From a virus, in IMG/VR virus record IMGVR_UViG_3300030107_004787, positions 1 through 33,729 of that record: a stretch of 33,729 nucleotides of DNA. One strand, written 5' to 3'. The translations under genes were made by a program, and so were the position numbers. Position 1 is the first letter of the stretch, and every line of letters starts with the position of its first letter. The notes under the pieces were generated by a model. The model had not been told where the DNA came from and did no database searches. It saw only the letters and a program-made list of their open reading frames with translations. Positions 1 to 6,407 of the stretch are shown piece after piece.

Positions 1-101
1 ACTTATGCACTTCCTGAATTAAAATCTAAATTAAAAGATATTGTAAAGGAAGCAGGCACATACCCACACCAAAAGTGGATTCCAAATAAGAGTTACAAAA
101 A
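1..101. repeat. Terminal direct repeat, left copy (assembly overlap)
   Basis: These 101 bases reappear at 33629-33729 with a single difference at base 3 (t here, c there), which is synonymous (ACT/ACC, Thr) in the gene crossing the ends. Joining the ends restores one continuous reading frame, so the molecule is circular or circularly permuted with a unique length of about 33,628 bp. The cut lies inside a gene, so it reflects an arbitrary assembly breakpoint rather than a physical phage end. Confidence 0.95.
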
Positions 102-456
102 GCAAACCACTAGAATGTTTAAACTGGTTTCTTTAGGTGTTATGGTTGAACCACAAGAAGGTCTAGGTCTTAACAGTTATGAACCAAAGCCTTATGTTGG
201 CAGGTTCTCAAGAACTGCGCTTTCTGCAGGCTTTCCTAAAGACCCTGAAGGTAAAGAAATGTATTTAGAACTTAGTCTTGACCAGTTTTTTGAACTTTCC
301 ACTGGTAAATGGCTAGACAAAATGGACATGCTACTTCACTTTAAAGATTCAACAATAAATCTTCCTTCAGGTGGCAGGGGTATTAGCAATGCTTGTTATG
401 ATAGACTTTTGAATGGTAAGTGTACGCACTTTTACATGTTAAAGCACCCATCATGA
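1..456 (+). CDS. SprT-like zinc metalloprotein, C-terminal part (continues from 33167-33729)
   Basis: This is the 3' part of the gene starting at 33167; the frame is open from base 1 and the combined protein is 305 residues. This half (151 codons) carries no metal motif; the HELIH active-site motif lies in the N-terminal half at the right edge. The sequence here is rich in Tyr, Gly and Lys with a cysteine near the end (GKCTHF), and I do not recognise a second named domain. An ATG at 115 is only an internal Met. The stop TGA overlaps the ATG of the next tiny gene (ATGA), implying translational coupling. Confidence 0.85.
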   Translation, partial: TYALPELKSKLKDIVKEAGTYPHQKWIPNKSYKKQTTRMFKLVSLGVMVEPQEGLGLNSYEPKPYVGRFSRTALSAGFPKDPEGKEMYLELSLDQFFELSTGKWLDKMDMLLHFKDSTINLPSGGRGISNACYDRLLNGKCTHFYMLKHPS

Positions 457-536
457 AAGAAAGGATAAAGGAAGCACTATGTTTGCTGTGGATATTCTTT
501 GTGTGGTTATTTATTCTAGTGTTCTTCAATTTGTAG
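453..536 (+). CDS. Tiny single-pass membrane protein (27 aa)
   Basis: The ATG overlaps the stop of the SprT-like gene as ATGA. The peptide has a basic amphipathic N-terminus (MKERIKEAL) followed by one strongly hydrophobic segment of about 17 residues rich in Trp, Phe, Leu and Val, then FNL and a stop. The layout suggests an inner-membrane peptide with N-in topology. It is the last gene before the terminator at 576-599. Function is unknown; short membrane peptides in phages range from holin-like to host-modulating proteins. The coupling and the clean membrane segment are the only support. Confidence 0.5.
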   Translation: MKERIKEALCLLWIFFVWLFILVFFNL

Positions 537-575
537 GTGGCATGAAGCCATAAAGCGTGTAGCTACAAAGCAATC

Positions 576-599
576 AAGCCCCTTAACTGGGGCTTTTTT
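576..599 (+). terminator. Rho-independent terminator
   Basis: AAGCCCC, a 6-base loop (ttaact), GGGGCTT, then a run of six T. It ends the SprT-like transcript about 40 bases after the last stop codon. Confidence 0.9.
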
Positions 600-621
600 G
601 TTGCTTAAAATTAATTGTAAA
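594..621. repeat. Intergenic 28-bp direct repeat, copy 1
   Basis: Bases 594-621, from the T-run of the terminator through TTGCTTAAAATTAATTGTAAA, are identical to 7198-7225. In both places the block lies directly after a terminator hairpin and just upstream of a promoter of the same family, so terminator tail and promoter travel as one cassette. Confidence 0.85.
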
Positions 622-634
622 AAATTATTTGCAT

Positions 635-663
635 TTGTCAAGAATTGTTTTTAAGCTTTACAC
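635..663 (+). promoter_or_regulatory. Putative early promoter (family member 1, divergent)
   Basis: TTGTCA at 635-640, a 17-bp spacer, TTACAC at 658-663, immediately followed by the ATG at 664. It aligns base for base in spacing with the better copies at 6517, 7232 and 33100 (TTGACAAGT...). A start point 6-7 bases after the -10 would lie at or just inside the ATG, so either the mRNA is nearly leaderless or the true promoter is slightly upstream. The -10 match to TATAAT is poor. Confidence 0.45.
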
Positions 664-1113
664 ATGGCAGAATATGAAATAAGCTATAATGAATTTTTGG
701 AACTAGCTGAACTTTATCAGCTATCAGAAAATCCATTGAATGAATTTGAAACATGGGATAATGTTTTGACAATCTTTAAACATGCGCCTGTAGTTTGCGC
801 CAGTGAAGATTGCCAAGTCAAATTTGATGCACTACCTGAAACAATAACAGTTTACAGGGGAATCCTTTTGAAACACAATACTGATTTTGATATTAATGTT
901 GGTGTGTCTTGGACAACAGATTCTAAAATAGCTAAAATGTTTGCCTATAGGTTTTTAGGTTTGGGTGGTGAAGCTTGCATTTTAAAAGCAGAAGCACCAA
1001 AAGAAAGTGTTTTATTTTATACTGATGAAAGGGAAGAAAATGAAATAATAATTGACCCCTTAAACCTTAAAAACATCCATAGAATTAATCTTATAGAAAT
1101 TGAAAGAGAGTAA
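664..1113 (+). CDS. Candidate ADP-ribosyltransferase-fold protein (R-S-E type)
   Basis: 149 residues. The motifs fit the R-S-E class of mono-ADP-ribosyltransferases in order and spacing: VYRG with Arg65, GVSWTTDSKIAKMFA with the S82-W-T84 strand followed by a helix, and EREENEIIIDP with an E125-x-E127 pair like the ExE of arginine-specific enzymes. Family members transfer ADP-ribose from NAD to proteins or RNA; phage examples such as T4 Alt and ModA alter host RNA polymerase. It is the first gene of the early operon, a common place for host-takeover proteins. No Shine-Dalgarno precedes the ATG, consistent with a leaderless or very short leader. The last codons (GAA AGA GAG TAA) contain the ribosome-binding motif of the next gene. 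Assignment is by motif only; an inactive fold relative is possible. Confidence 0.5.
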   Translation: MAEYEISYNEFLELAELYQLSENPLNEFETWDNVLTIFKHAPVVCASEDCQVKFDALPETITVYRGILLKHNTDFDINVGVSWTTDSKIAKMFAYRFLGLGGEACILKAEAPKESVLFYTDEREENEIIIDPLNLKNIHRINLIEIERE

Positions 1114-1117
1114 ATAA

Positions 1118-1597
1118 ATGAAGCAATTTGAAAAATATGGAAAATATAAATGGGAATTTGAAAAAGGTGAAGATTACCAATATGATTGTTATTTTAGATT
1201 TGATGAAAAAATGATGGCAAGGCTTATGGGTTGTGATATTCAAGATGCAAAGTCTTTTTTGGCTCTTGAATTAAGGATTGTTGATTATGAAGAACATTAT
1301 ACCCCAAGCGGTCAAAGCACTGGTAAAATGATAAACCCTGAATATGAATTACAAATGTGGGGATTTGATTATGGTCAATATTATAGGGCTAATAATTTAA
1401 ATCACATAAAAGGTGTTGTTAGAAAATATGTTGAAAAACTTGTTAAGTTGATTGATGATAAAAATTATAACTGGGAAACCTATGATAGGCTTTGTCAAGA
1501 AATGGAAGAAGCTGAAAAAGAAAGAAGTGTAAAAGAAAAAGAAGCATGGCAGAAGAAAGATATGGACAAAAGAATTAAATACACATTTGGGATTTAA
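1118..1597 (+). CDS. Unknown early protein (159 aa)
   Basis: Starts four bases after the previous stop, with the shared initiation motif gaaagagagtaaataaATG. The protein is charged, tyrosine-rich in its first 90 residues, and ends in a helical, Lys/Glu-rich tail (about 125-150, EEAEKERSVKEKEAWQKK) likely to be coiled coil. I recognise no domain. Its neighbours (putative ADP-ribosyltransferase upstream, DUF7694-like protein downstream) suggest an early, non-structural role. Confidence 0.75.
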   Translation: MKQFEKYGKYKWEFEKGEDYQYDCYFRFDEKMMARLMGCDIQDAKSFLALELRIVDYEEHYTPSGQSTGKMINPEYELQMWGFDYGQYYRANNLNHIKGVVRKYVEKLVKLIDDKNYNWETYDRLCQEMEEAEKERSVKEKEAWQKKDMDKRIKYTFGI

Positions 1598-1618
1598 CTA
1601 AAAAAAGAGAGTAAATAA

Positions 1619-2146
1619 ATGATTGCAATTAAAGACAATATTAAAACAAATCAATGGCAAAGCCTGCAAAGGATTGAACACCCACTTCTACAAGAACCAA
1701 AAAGACAGGCTATCAAAAGAATCTATAGACAGATGAAACGCATTTCTAAATTTTCACAAAACCTATTAGGTGTGACAATGAGGAAAGCAAAAGAATCTTA
1801 TAGGGACACCATAGAAAATGAAAAAGTTTATGTGAATGATTTGTATTGTGTTTTTGTTAATGAAGAAAATGACTGGATTCACTTGTCAATTAAAACACAT
1901 GATAAATCTACTGACCATGCTATTGGGTGGCAACACAAGCAATGGATTAAGAATGATATTTGCGGTGTAGAAGCAGAAGGTGTTGAACTTTTCCCTGCAG
2001 AAAGCAGAATGGTAAATTCAGCTAATCAATATCACATTTGGGTTTTGACTGAAAACAGGAAAATACCTTGTGGTTGGCATGAAGGCAGGCTGGTTACAGA
2101 TAACACAGTTGAAGGCGCAAAACAAACACTACAGAAGCGTACATAA
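1619..2146 (+). CDS. DUF7694-like phage protein (175 aa)
   Basis: The C-terminal two thirds match a conserved phage pattern: W-IHLSIKTHD near 100, then W-x-HKQWIKNDICGVEAEGVELFPAESRMVNSANQYHIWVL and a closing PCGWHEGR. This is the arrangement of the DUF7694 family, common in siphophages and of unknown function. The N-terminal 65 residues are basic and helical. It is preceded by a repeat of the aaaagagagtaaataaATG initiation motif, shared with the gene before it. Product name from memory of the family; function not known. Confidence 0.75.
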   Translation: MIAIKDNIKTNQWQSLQRIEHPLLQEPKRQAIKRIYRQMKRISKFSQNLLGVTMRKAKESYRDTIENEKVYVNDLYCVFVNEENDWIHLSIKTHDKSTDHAIGWQHKQWIKNDICGVEAEGVELFPAESRMVNSANQYHIWVLTENRKIPCGWHEGRLVTDNTVEGAKQTLQKRT

Positions 2147-2186
2147 TTGATTTTAATAAATGAAAAAATTAAAAAAAGGAAAGAAA

Positions 2187-2441
2187 ATGATTCAAAAATA
2201 CCTAGCTAGGGTGTTGCCAAGAAATAGTGTGTTTAATTCAAAAAGCACATTAATAAATTTTTTGGCTGACTATGGCATTAAGCAAAAATGGTTAAGCAAA
2301 AGAATGGGGCTTTCAGAAGGCATGCTTTCACTATTGCTTCACAATAAAAGAACATGGCAACACAGCCAAGTTGAAAACTGCGCAAAAGCTTTGGGTTTAC
2401 ATGCAAAGCAGGTTGCAGAAATGATTGAAAATTATGATTGA
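2187..2441 (+). CDS. XRE/Cro-type helix-turn-helix DNA-binding protein
   Basis: 84 residues from the ATG at 2187, chosen because aaaggaaag lies just upstream; an in-frame ATG at 2160 would add nine Lys-rich residues but lacks a ribosome-binding site. The helix-turn-helix spans roughly GIKQKWLSKRMGLSEGMLSL and continues into the typical third and fourth helices (WQHSQVENCAKALGLHAKQVAEMI). Such proteins bind operators as dimers. It lies inside the early operon rather than divergent from a partner, which argues for an early-to-late regulator rather than a lysogeny repressor. The palindrome CTGTTTAAACAG (8494, 9117, 33110) is a candidate site, which is inference. Confidence 0.8.
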   Translation: MIQKYLARVLPRNSVFNSKSTLINFLADYGIKQKWLSKRMGLSEGMLSLLLHNKRTWQHSQVENCAKALGLHAKQVAEMIENYD

Positions 2442-2586
2442 TTTAAATAAAGAACAGCAAAAGCTTAATAAGCACCTATTTAAATTATTTGATGAAATTT
2501 TAGATAGTGGTAAGGTAAAAACTTCTAATAAAAATAAAAGTGAAGGAAAAAAACCAAATGGCAACAACAAAGAAAAGCGTATTTGA
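2434..2586 (+). CDS. Small Lys-rich protein (50 aa), overlapping both neighbours
   Basis: Its ATG lies inside the last codons of the HTH gene (ATGATTGA, 8-base overlap) and its end overlaps the start of the annealing-protein gene by 29 bases. The first 25 residues look helical and amphipathic (NKEQQKLNKHLFKLFDEIL); the rest is Lys/Asn-rich and probably disordered. I recognise no family. The tight overlaps favour a real, translationally coupled gene, but part of the frame lies in AT-rich sequence where chance ORFs occur. Confidence 0.45.
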   Translation: MIDLNKEQQKLNKHLFKLFDEILDSGKVKTSNKNKSEGKKPNGNNKEKRI

Positions 2587-3280
2587 AACACTTTCAAAAG
2601 TAGATGTTTCAGCGCATTTAGAAAAGAAGGGTCAGTTTACCTACCTTTCTTGGGCATGGGCAGTAATGACCTTATTGAAACATTACCCTAATTCAACATG
2701 GAAGGTTCACAAGTGGGGTGTTGATGGGTGCAGACAACCTTATATGAAAACTGAAGCAGGTGCATTTGTGCAAGTTACAGTTTCAGTTGAAGGTGTTGAC
2801 AGGACACAAGTTCACCCTGTATTAGACCATAAAAATAACACAGTAGCAAAGCCAAATTCTTTTCAAATAAATACATCAATTCAAAGATGTTTAGCAAAGG
2901 CAATAGCTTTGCAGGGTTTAGGTTTGCATATTTATGGCGGTGAAGACTTAGTTCAGTATGACCAATCTTCAGATATGCCATTTGCAGGCGCAAAGCCAAC
3001 AGTAAAAAAGAGTATTCCTAAAAATGGTGTAACTACTGGACACAAACCAAATATGAAGACAGGTGGTGATAAATCAACAATTAGTCAACATAACTATATT
3101 ATGAAACTAAGGGAAGATTTTATGAAATTGCTGGGTGACACAAAGGGTTTAGAATCGCTGTCTAAGATTGAAAAAGATTGTAAATTAGAAACCCTTAATG
3201 TGAAAGAAATGACCAAGCAACAAGCCAGTGACTACATTGAAGGATTAATTCAAACTTATGCCAAAGTCAATCCTGCATAA
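2558..3280 (+). CDS. Single-strand annealing protein, DUF1071/Sak3 type
   Basis: 240 residues from the ATG at 2558 (gaaggaaaaaaaccaaATG); an upstream GTG at 2540 is less likely. The N-terminal signature VDVSAHLEKKGQFTYLSWAWA followed by helix and NSFQINTSIQRCLAKAIALQGLGLHIYGGEDL is typical of the DUF1071 (Sak3-like) recombinases, which anneal complementary single strands in phage recombination and replication, in the same functional class as Red-beta and ERF. The C-terminal 80 residues form a charged helical tail. It sits with a NinG-like nuclease and a replication protein downstream, making up the DNA metabolism module. A strong RNA hairpin follows its stop (3300-3359). Confidence 0.85.
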   Translation: MATTKKSVFETLSKVDVSAHLEKKGQFTYLSWAWAVMTLLKHYPNSTWKVHKWGVDGCRQPYMKTEAGAFVQVTVSVEGVDRTQVHPVLDHKNNTVAKPNSFQINTSIQRCLAKAIALQGLGLHIYGGEDLVQYDQSSDMPFAGAKPTVKKSIPKNGVTTGHKPNMKTGGDKSTISQHNYIMKLREDFMKLLGDTKGLESLSKIEKDCKLETLNVKEMTKQQASDYIEGLIQTYAKVNPA

Positions 3281-3299
3281 TTTAACCGCATGTGGTGTT

Positions 3300-3359
3300 G
3301 GGGGTAGGTGTGTTTCTTGTCGGTGGTCACTCTCTACCACTGGCACTTTTCCTACCCCC
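3300..3359 (+). ncRNA. Strong two-part RNA hairpin after the annealing-protein gene
   Basis: GGGGGTAGG (3300-3308) pairs perfectly with CCTACCCCC (3351-3359). Inside, TGTCGGTGGT (3318-3327) pairs with ACCACTGGCA (3336-3345) with two G-U pairs and an 8-base loop. Only three T follow, so it is a poor intrinsic terminator; a mRNA stabiliser, processing site or attenuator fits better. A frame runs through it (ATG 3292) but the hairpin sits where the protein would be low-complexity, so I start the next gene at 3367. Confidence 0.75.
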
Positions 3360-3366
3360 TTTAGAA

Positions 3367-3564
3367 ATGTTTGACACATGTTCACTTATAAACAAAATAT
3401 GTCCACATTGCACACATGTTGTGGATTATTCAAAACCTTTACAAGAAATGAAAACAGAATATTGTGGCATGATAACTGGTGGGGACACTACCACAAAGAA
3501 ACTTGAAGTCTGTTGGTTAAAGATGTCCACACACCAAAAAACAAAACACAGAAAGACAACATGA
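3367..3564 (+). CDS. Small cysteine-containing, zinc-ribbon-like protein
   Basis: 65 residues. CSLINKICPHC (about residues 5-15) contains a CPHC knuckle, with further cysteines at YCG and VCW later, so one zinc site is plausible. The start at 3367 is chosen because the frame upstream is the 3300-3359 hairpin; the ribosome-binding site is weak (ttagaa). The end overlaps the DUF3310 gene by four bases (ATGA), implying coupling. Function unknown. Confidence 0.5.
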   Translation: MFDTCSLINKICPHCTHVVDYSKPLQEMKTEYCGMITGGDTTTKKLEVCWLKMSTHQKTKHRKTT

Positions 3565-3785
3565 ACAAGCCAAATCCTGAAGACCCTATCAATCCAAATT
3601 ATTACACAAAAGGCATAGAAGTTACAAGGTTTGCCCATTCTCATGGGTTAAGCTTTGCTGAAGGTAATGTTATTAAATATGTTGTAAGACACAAGCACAA
3701 GAATGGATTAGAAGATTTAAAAAAAGCCAAGAAATATATAGAATTACTAATAGAGAATGAAGAAAACAAAAAAAGCATTAAGTAA
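3561..3785 (+). CDS. DUF3310-family phage protein
   Basis: 74 residues from the ATG at 3561 (agaaagacaacATG). The pattern INPNYYTKGIEVTRFAHSHGLSFAEGNVIKYVVRHKHKNGLEDLKKAKKYIELLI is the compact helical core of DUF3310, often labelled nucleotide kinase in phages without good evidence. It lies in the replication module, and the next gene starts inside its last codons. Confidence 0.85.
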   Translation: MNKPNPEDPINPNYYTKGIEVTRFAHSHGLSFAEGNVIKYVVRHKHKNGLEDLKKAKKYIELLIENEENKKSIK

Positions 3786-3951
3786 AAAAATAGACACAGG
3801 TAATTGGAAAATCTGTGGCAGTCATGGATTCATGTATAATGGAATTAATGACCCTGATTATATCAAAGATAGAAATGAAACCTTTAAAAGTAATGGCAAT
3901 GGCTGGTGGTACATACAAGGGCAAAGAATAAAAGAGGAAGCCAATGGCTAA
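3757..3951 (+). CDS. Small phage protein, unknown (64 aa)
   Basis: Begins inside the end of the DUF3310 gene (29-base overlap) and ends overlapping the replication gene as ATGGCTAA. After a Lys-rich start the body (WKICGSHGFMYNGINDPDYIKDRNETFKSNGNGWWYI) is rich in aromatic and Gly/Asn residues and looks like a small beta-rich domain. The tight packing argues it is real. No family recognised. Confidence 0.6.
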   Translation: MKKTKKALSKKIDTGNWKICGSHGFMYNGINDPDYIKDRNETFKSNGNGWWYIQGQRIKEEANG

Positions 3952-4729
3952 AAGATATATAGACACAAAAATTTGGGACAAAGCTTGGTATAGAAGGTTA
4001 GGTGTTGAAACAAAAGCCATTTGGTTATATTTAATAACTAGATGTGACCATGCAGGTATTATTGATTTTGACTATGATTCATTTAACTTTCACCTTAGTG
4101 TTTCCCATGATGAAGAAATGTATTTAAAACTGTTTAAACACTTTGAAGGCAGGGTTGTTTTATATGAAGAAGACACTAAGATATGGGTTAAAACTTTTAT
4201 TGATTATCAGTATGGGGGGCTAGAAACATTGAATCCAAATGTCAGACCACAAAAAGCTGTTATTGATAGGTTAATCAATCAAGGGCTGTTAGACCCTGAA
4301 ACAATGGTTTTTGTGACAGTGGAAGATTCTATTCAAGAAGAACAAAAAGCTAAAGGTCAGGCTATTATTGAAGCTTATAAACCTACTCTAATAGAAAGGT
4401 TCAATGATATTGTAGATGTAGAAGAAGAAGTTGAAAAAATGATAGACTGGTTAAAGCAATCAGGGAAAAGGTATAAAGACTATGAAGCTTTTGCTAGAAA
4501 TTGGTGCAGAAATACGAAAGGAACTTTTAAAAATAAAAAAGGCAATGGCAAATATACACTGGCAGACTTTAAAAAAGAAACTGGTGGCTTCAATATTGGA
4601 TATTGTTTTGACTGTGGTGAATATCAATTCTATAATGATTATGAAGTTTGGGGCGATAGCAGATGTTGTAAAAAAAGGATTTTACCAAAAAGAAGGGAAA
4701 CCAAAAATGGAAAATCAAGTGCTAATTAA
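3944..4729 (+). CDS. Phage replication initiator/replisome organiser-like protein with C-terminal zinc ribbon
   Basis: 261 residues. The N-terminus (YIDTKIWDKAWYRRLGVETKAIWLYLITRCDHAGIIDFD) is the winged-helix pattern seen in phage replication proteins of the DnaD-like/replisome organiser group. Residues about 165-190 (MIDWLKQSGKRYKDYEAFARNWCRN) fit the C-terminal helical segment that recruits helicase loaders. The last 45 residues hold CFDCG and a second CC pair (SRCCKK), a possible zinc ribbon. Probable role: origin recognition and helicase loading. It overlaps both neighbours and follows the annealing protein, consistent with the replication module. Confidence 0.75.
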   Translation: MAKRYIDTKIWDKAWYRRLGVETKAIWLYLITRCDHAGIIDFDYDSFNFHLSVSHDEEMYLKLFKHFEGRVVLYEEDTKIWVKTFIDYQYGGLETLNPNVRPQKAVIDRLINQGLLDPETMVFVTVEDSIQEEQKAKGQAIIEAYKPTLIERFNDIVDVEEEVEKMIDWLKQSGKRYKDYEAFARNWCRNTKGTFKNKKGNGKYTLADFKKETGGFNIGYCFDCGEYQFYNDYEVWGDSRCCKKRILPKRRETKNGKSSAN

Positions 4730-4976
4730 AATAGATAAATCAGAATATGATTTAATGATTAACTGGGGCAGGCAATTTGTACTTATGGCAAAACAAGGCT
4801 TTATTAAAATTGATAGGGAAGAAATACAAAAAAGCCAACAGCTTTTAGATGGGTTTGAATCAGACCCTAAAAAAGGTTTTAAATCTGTTGTTGGTATGCT
4901 AGAAGAAAAAAACAAAGCTGTAGGTGAATTAAAATACAAAGACCACCCTTATGGTGAAGTATATGAAGGTGATTAA
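4707..4976 (+). CDS. Unknown small acidic/helical protein (89 aa)
   Basis: Start at 4707 is taken for the agaaggga upstream; the same frame is open further back but overlaps the replication gene out of frame. It contains a helical region (SEYDLMINWGRQFVLMAKQGFIKIDREEIQKSQQLLDGF) and a Lys/Glu-rich second half. It overlaps the preceding gene by 23 bases and the next one by one base (TAATG). No family recognised. Confidence 0.65.
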   Translation: MENQVLIKIDKSEYDLMINWGRQFVLMAKQGFIKIDREEIQKSQQLLDGFESDPKKGFKSVVGMLEEKNKAVGELKYKDHPYGEVYEGD

Positions 4977-5143
4977 TGGCAGGAAAGGGTGACAAACCAA
5001 GACCTGTAAATAAGGTATTATTTGATAAAAATTTTGACAGGATTTTTAAAATTAAAATTTTAGATGATGAACAAGAAAGCAATACAAGCAACAAAAAGCC
5101 ATTTCAAACACAAAAGACCAATAAGAAAAGCGTTTCCAAATAA
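4976..5143 (+). CDS. Small conserved phage protein of the MAGKGDKxRPVN type
   Basis: 55 residues starting in a TAATG overlap. The opening MAGKGDKPRPVNK followed by F-x-x-NFDRIF is a widespread signature of very small phage proteins of unknown function found in replication regions; the rest is polar and Lys/Ser-rich. I recognise it from its N-terminal pattern only. Confidence 0.7.
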   Translation: MAGKGDKPRPVNKVLFDKNFDRIFKIKILDDEQESNTSNKKPFQTQKTNKKSVSK

Positions 5144-5159
5144 ATGGGAAAATGCGGTT

Positions 5160-5267
5160 ATGAAAAGCCATTGTTGTGATTCAGTTGCTAAAAATAACTT
5201 TGTTGAAGACAAGAAAGGTGTCTGTTCTGATTGCGGAAGAAAAACAACTTTTAGATTAGTTCCATGA
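5160..5267 (+). CDS. Mini zinc-ribbon protein
   Basis: From ATG 5160 the peptide is 35 residues with two metal knuckles: HCCDS near the start and CSDCG about 15 residues later, followed by RKTTF. This is a plausible four-cysteine zinc ribbon. The frame is open upstream to 5064 (67 residues, Lys-rich extension overlapping the previous gene by 80 bases); I prefer 5160, with gggaaaa upstream, but cannot exclude the longer form. The stop overlaps the next ATG (ATGA). Confidence 0.5.
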   Translation: MKSHCCDSVAKNNFVEDKKGVCSDCGRKTTFRLVP

Positions 5268-5626
5268 AAATTAAACACAGCCAAGAAGATAAATTATTTT
5301 CACTTTATATTAGAAACAAAGCCAAAGGTATTTGTGAACATTGTAAAAAATATAAGGGTGTTAAAAAGCTTCAGGCAAGCCACTTTATAGGTAGAAGGAA
5401 TAAAGCGGTTAGGTGGGATGAAGAAAATGTTAGCGCATTGTGCTTTACTTGCCACATGGTTATTATGACTGAGAATCCACACTACCACACCAAATGGATG
5501 AAAGAAAAATTAGGAAATAGATATAATGATTTAATAGTCAGGTCTAGGGAAATTAAAAAATGGAAAAAAGAGGATTTAAAAGATTTAAGATATGTCTTAA
5601 ATAAAGAATTAAAAAGAATAAGCTAA
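5264..5626 (+). CDS. NinG/Rap-like HNH-type recombination nuclease
   Basis: 120 residues. ICEHC (C24, C27), LQASHFIGRRNKAVRWDEENV with His40, and LCFTCH (C60, C63, H64) follow the layout of the lambda NinG (Rap) family: zinc knuckle, catalytic-type His in a beta-beta strand, second knuckle. Lambda Rap cleaves D-loops and Holliday junctions during recombination. The companion annealing protein is encoded upstream. The C-terminal 45 residues are a basic helix. Start overlaps the previous stop by four bases. Confidence 0.75.
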   Translation: MKIKHSQEDKLFSLYIRNKAKGICEHCKKYKGVKKLQASHFIGRRNKAVRWDEENVSALCFTCHMVIMTENPHYHTKWMKEKLGNRYNDLIVRSREIKKWKKEDLKDLRYVLNKELKRIS

Positions 5627-5636
5627 GGTAAACCAC

Positions 5637-5759
5637 ATGCCAAACAAGAAAAGTAAACAAGCAAAAAGAACAAGGCTAAAGCTTAATGCCAAATGGAAGG
5701 CAGAAGGCAGAACCAAAAAACAGCACCAAAGATGGCTAAAAAAGCAAAATGGCAAATAA
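5637..5759 (+). CDS. Very small basic phage protein (40 aa)
   Basis: Preceded by aaggtaaaccacATG. The sequence is almost entirely Lys/Arg/Gln/Asn-rich (MPNKKSKQAKRTRLKLNAKW, then WKAEGRTKKQHQRWLKK), a pattern I have seen as a small conserved protein in many phages. Its charge suggests nucleic-acid binding. It overlaps the following nuclease gene by 11 bases. Confidence 0.65.
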   Translation: MPNKKSKQAKRTRLKLNAKWKAEGRTKKQHQRWLKKQNGK

Positions 5760-6207
5760 ATTTTTAGAAAGATTTGCTAAGTCACATGAAGCGGTTACGC
5801 TAACAGCAGAATGGTTTGCAAAAGAAGGCTGTTCAAATATAAAAATTCCTGATTTTACATTAGCACCAAGTCATAAAGAATGGAAAAGGCACACTGATGA
5901 TGGTGATTTATATGTAAATAATAAAAGAATAGAAGTAAAAGGATTGACTGGCAAGCATTACTGGTTTACCCACAACCATGAATATCCTTATGACAACTGG
6001 ATAATTTGCGCCAAACACAGCTATGATAGGGCAAAGCCAAAGCCTTATGCTTATATTGTTTGGAATTGCAACAGAACACATTTTGGAATAATAAAAACTG
6101 ACACTTTTGATAATTGGAAGGTAAAGAATATAAAAGACCCTAACTATCCAACCAGTCAGGATTTTTATGTAATTGATAAACTATTTGTAGAAGTTAGGGC
6201 AAAATGA
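5749..6207 (+). CDS. Putative PD-(D/E)XK-fold nuclease
   Basis: 152 residues. DDGDLYVNNKRIEVKGL places Asp51/Asp53 shortly before Glu62-Val-Lys64, the D...(D/E)xK arrangement of this superfamily, on a predicted beta hairpin after an N-terminal helix. The remainder alternates strands and helices (NWIICAKHSYDRAK, YAYIVWNCNRTHFGII). Members cut or trim DNA, including phage resolvases and exonucleases. With the annealing protein and NinG-like protein nearby, a recombination or DNA-processing role is likely. Substrate cannot be told. Confidence 0.55.
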   Translation: MANKFLERFAKSHEAVTLTAEWFAKEGCSNIKIPDFTLAPSHKEWKRHTDDGDLYVNNKRIEVKGLTGKHYWFTHNHEYPYDNWIICAKHSYDRAKPKPYAYIVWNCNRTHFGIIKTDTFDNWKVKNIKDPNYPTSQDFYVIDKLFVEVRAK

Positions 6208-6407
6208 AATTTGAATTTATAGAAGAAAAAGAAAACCTTATAAAGGACACAGCATTAAGGGATATAAAGCTAGTGACTTCTTATATGATTTTAAAAAAAT
6301 ATGCTGTAGAATATTCTTATATTCAAAGGATAGAAATATTGTCAAAAGAATTCAATCTTAGTTTTCAGGGTGTTAAAAATATCATCCAAAAACTAAAACA
6401 TGAATAG
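6204..6407 (+). CDS. Small helix-turn-helix-like protein, last gene of the early operon
   Basis: 67 residues beginning in an ATGA overlap. Residues about 35-65 (VEYSYIQRIEILSKEFNLSFQGVKNIIQKLK) look like a helix-turn-helix of the type found in sigma region 4 and small phage regulators: helix, short turn at NLSFQ, recognition helix. A regulator of later transcription is a reasonable guess. A terminator follows at 6439-6474. Confidence 0.6.
   Translation: MKFEFIEEKENLIKDTALRDIKLVTSYMILKKYAVEYSYIQRIEILSKEFNLSFQGVKNIIQKLKHE

Noticed and set aside
2434-2597. - strand ORF 2397-2597
   Set aside because: Hydrophobic translation arises from the complement of Lys-rich codons of the + strand genes; no start signal.
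3292-3366. N-terminal extension of the small Cys protein
   Set aside because: This segment is the 3300-3359 hairpin and gives a Gly/Leu/Val/Pro low-complexity peptide; the ATG at 3367 is more sensible.
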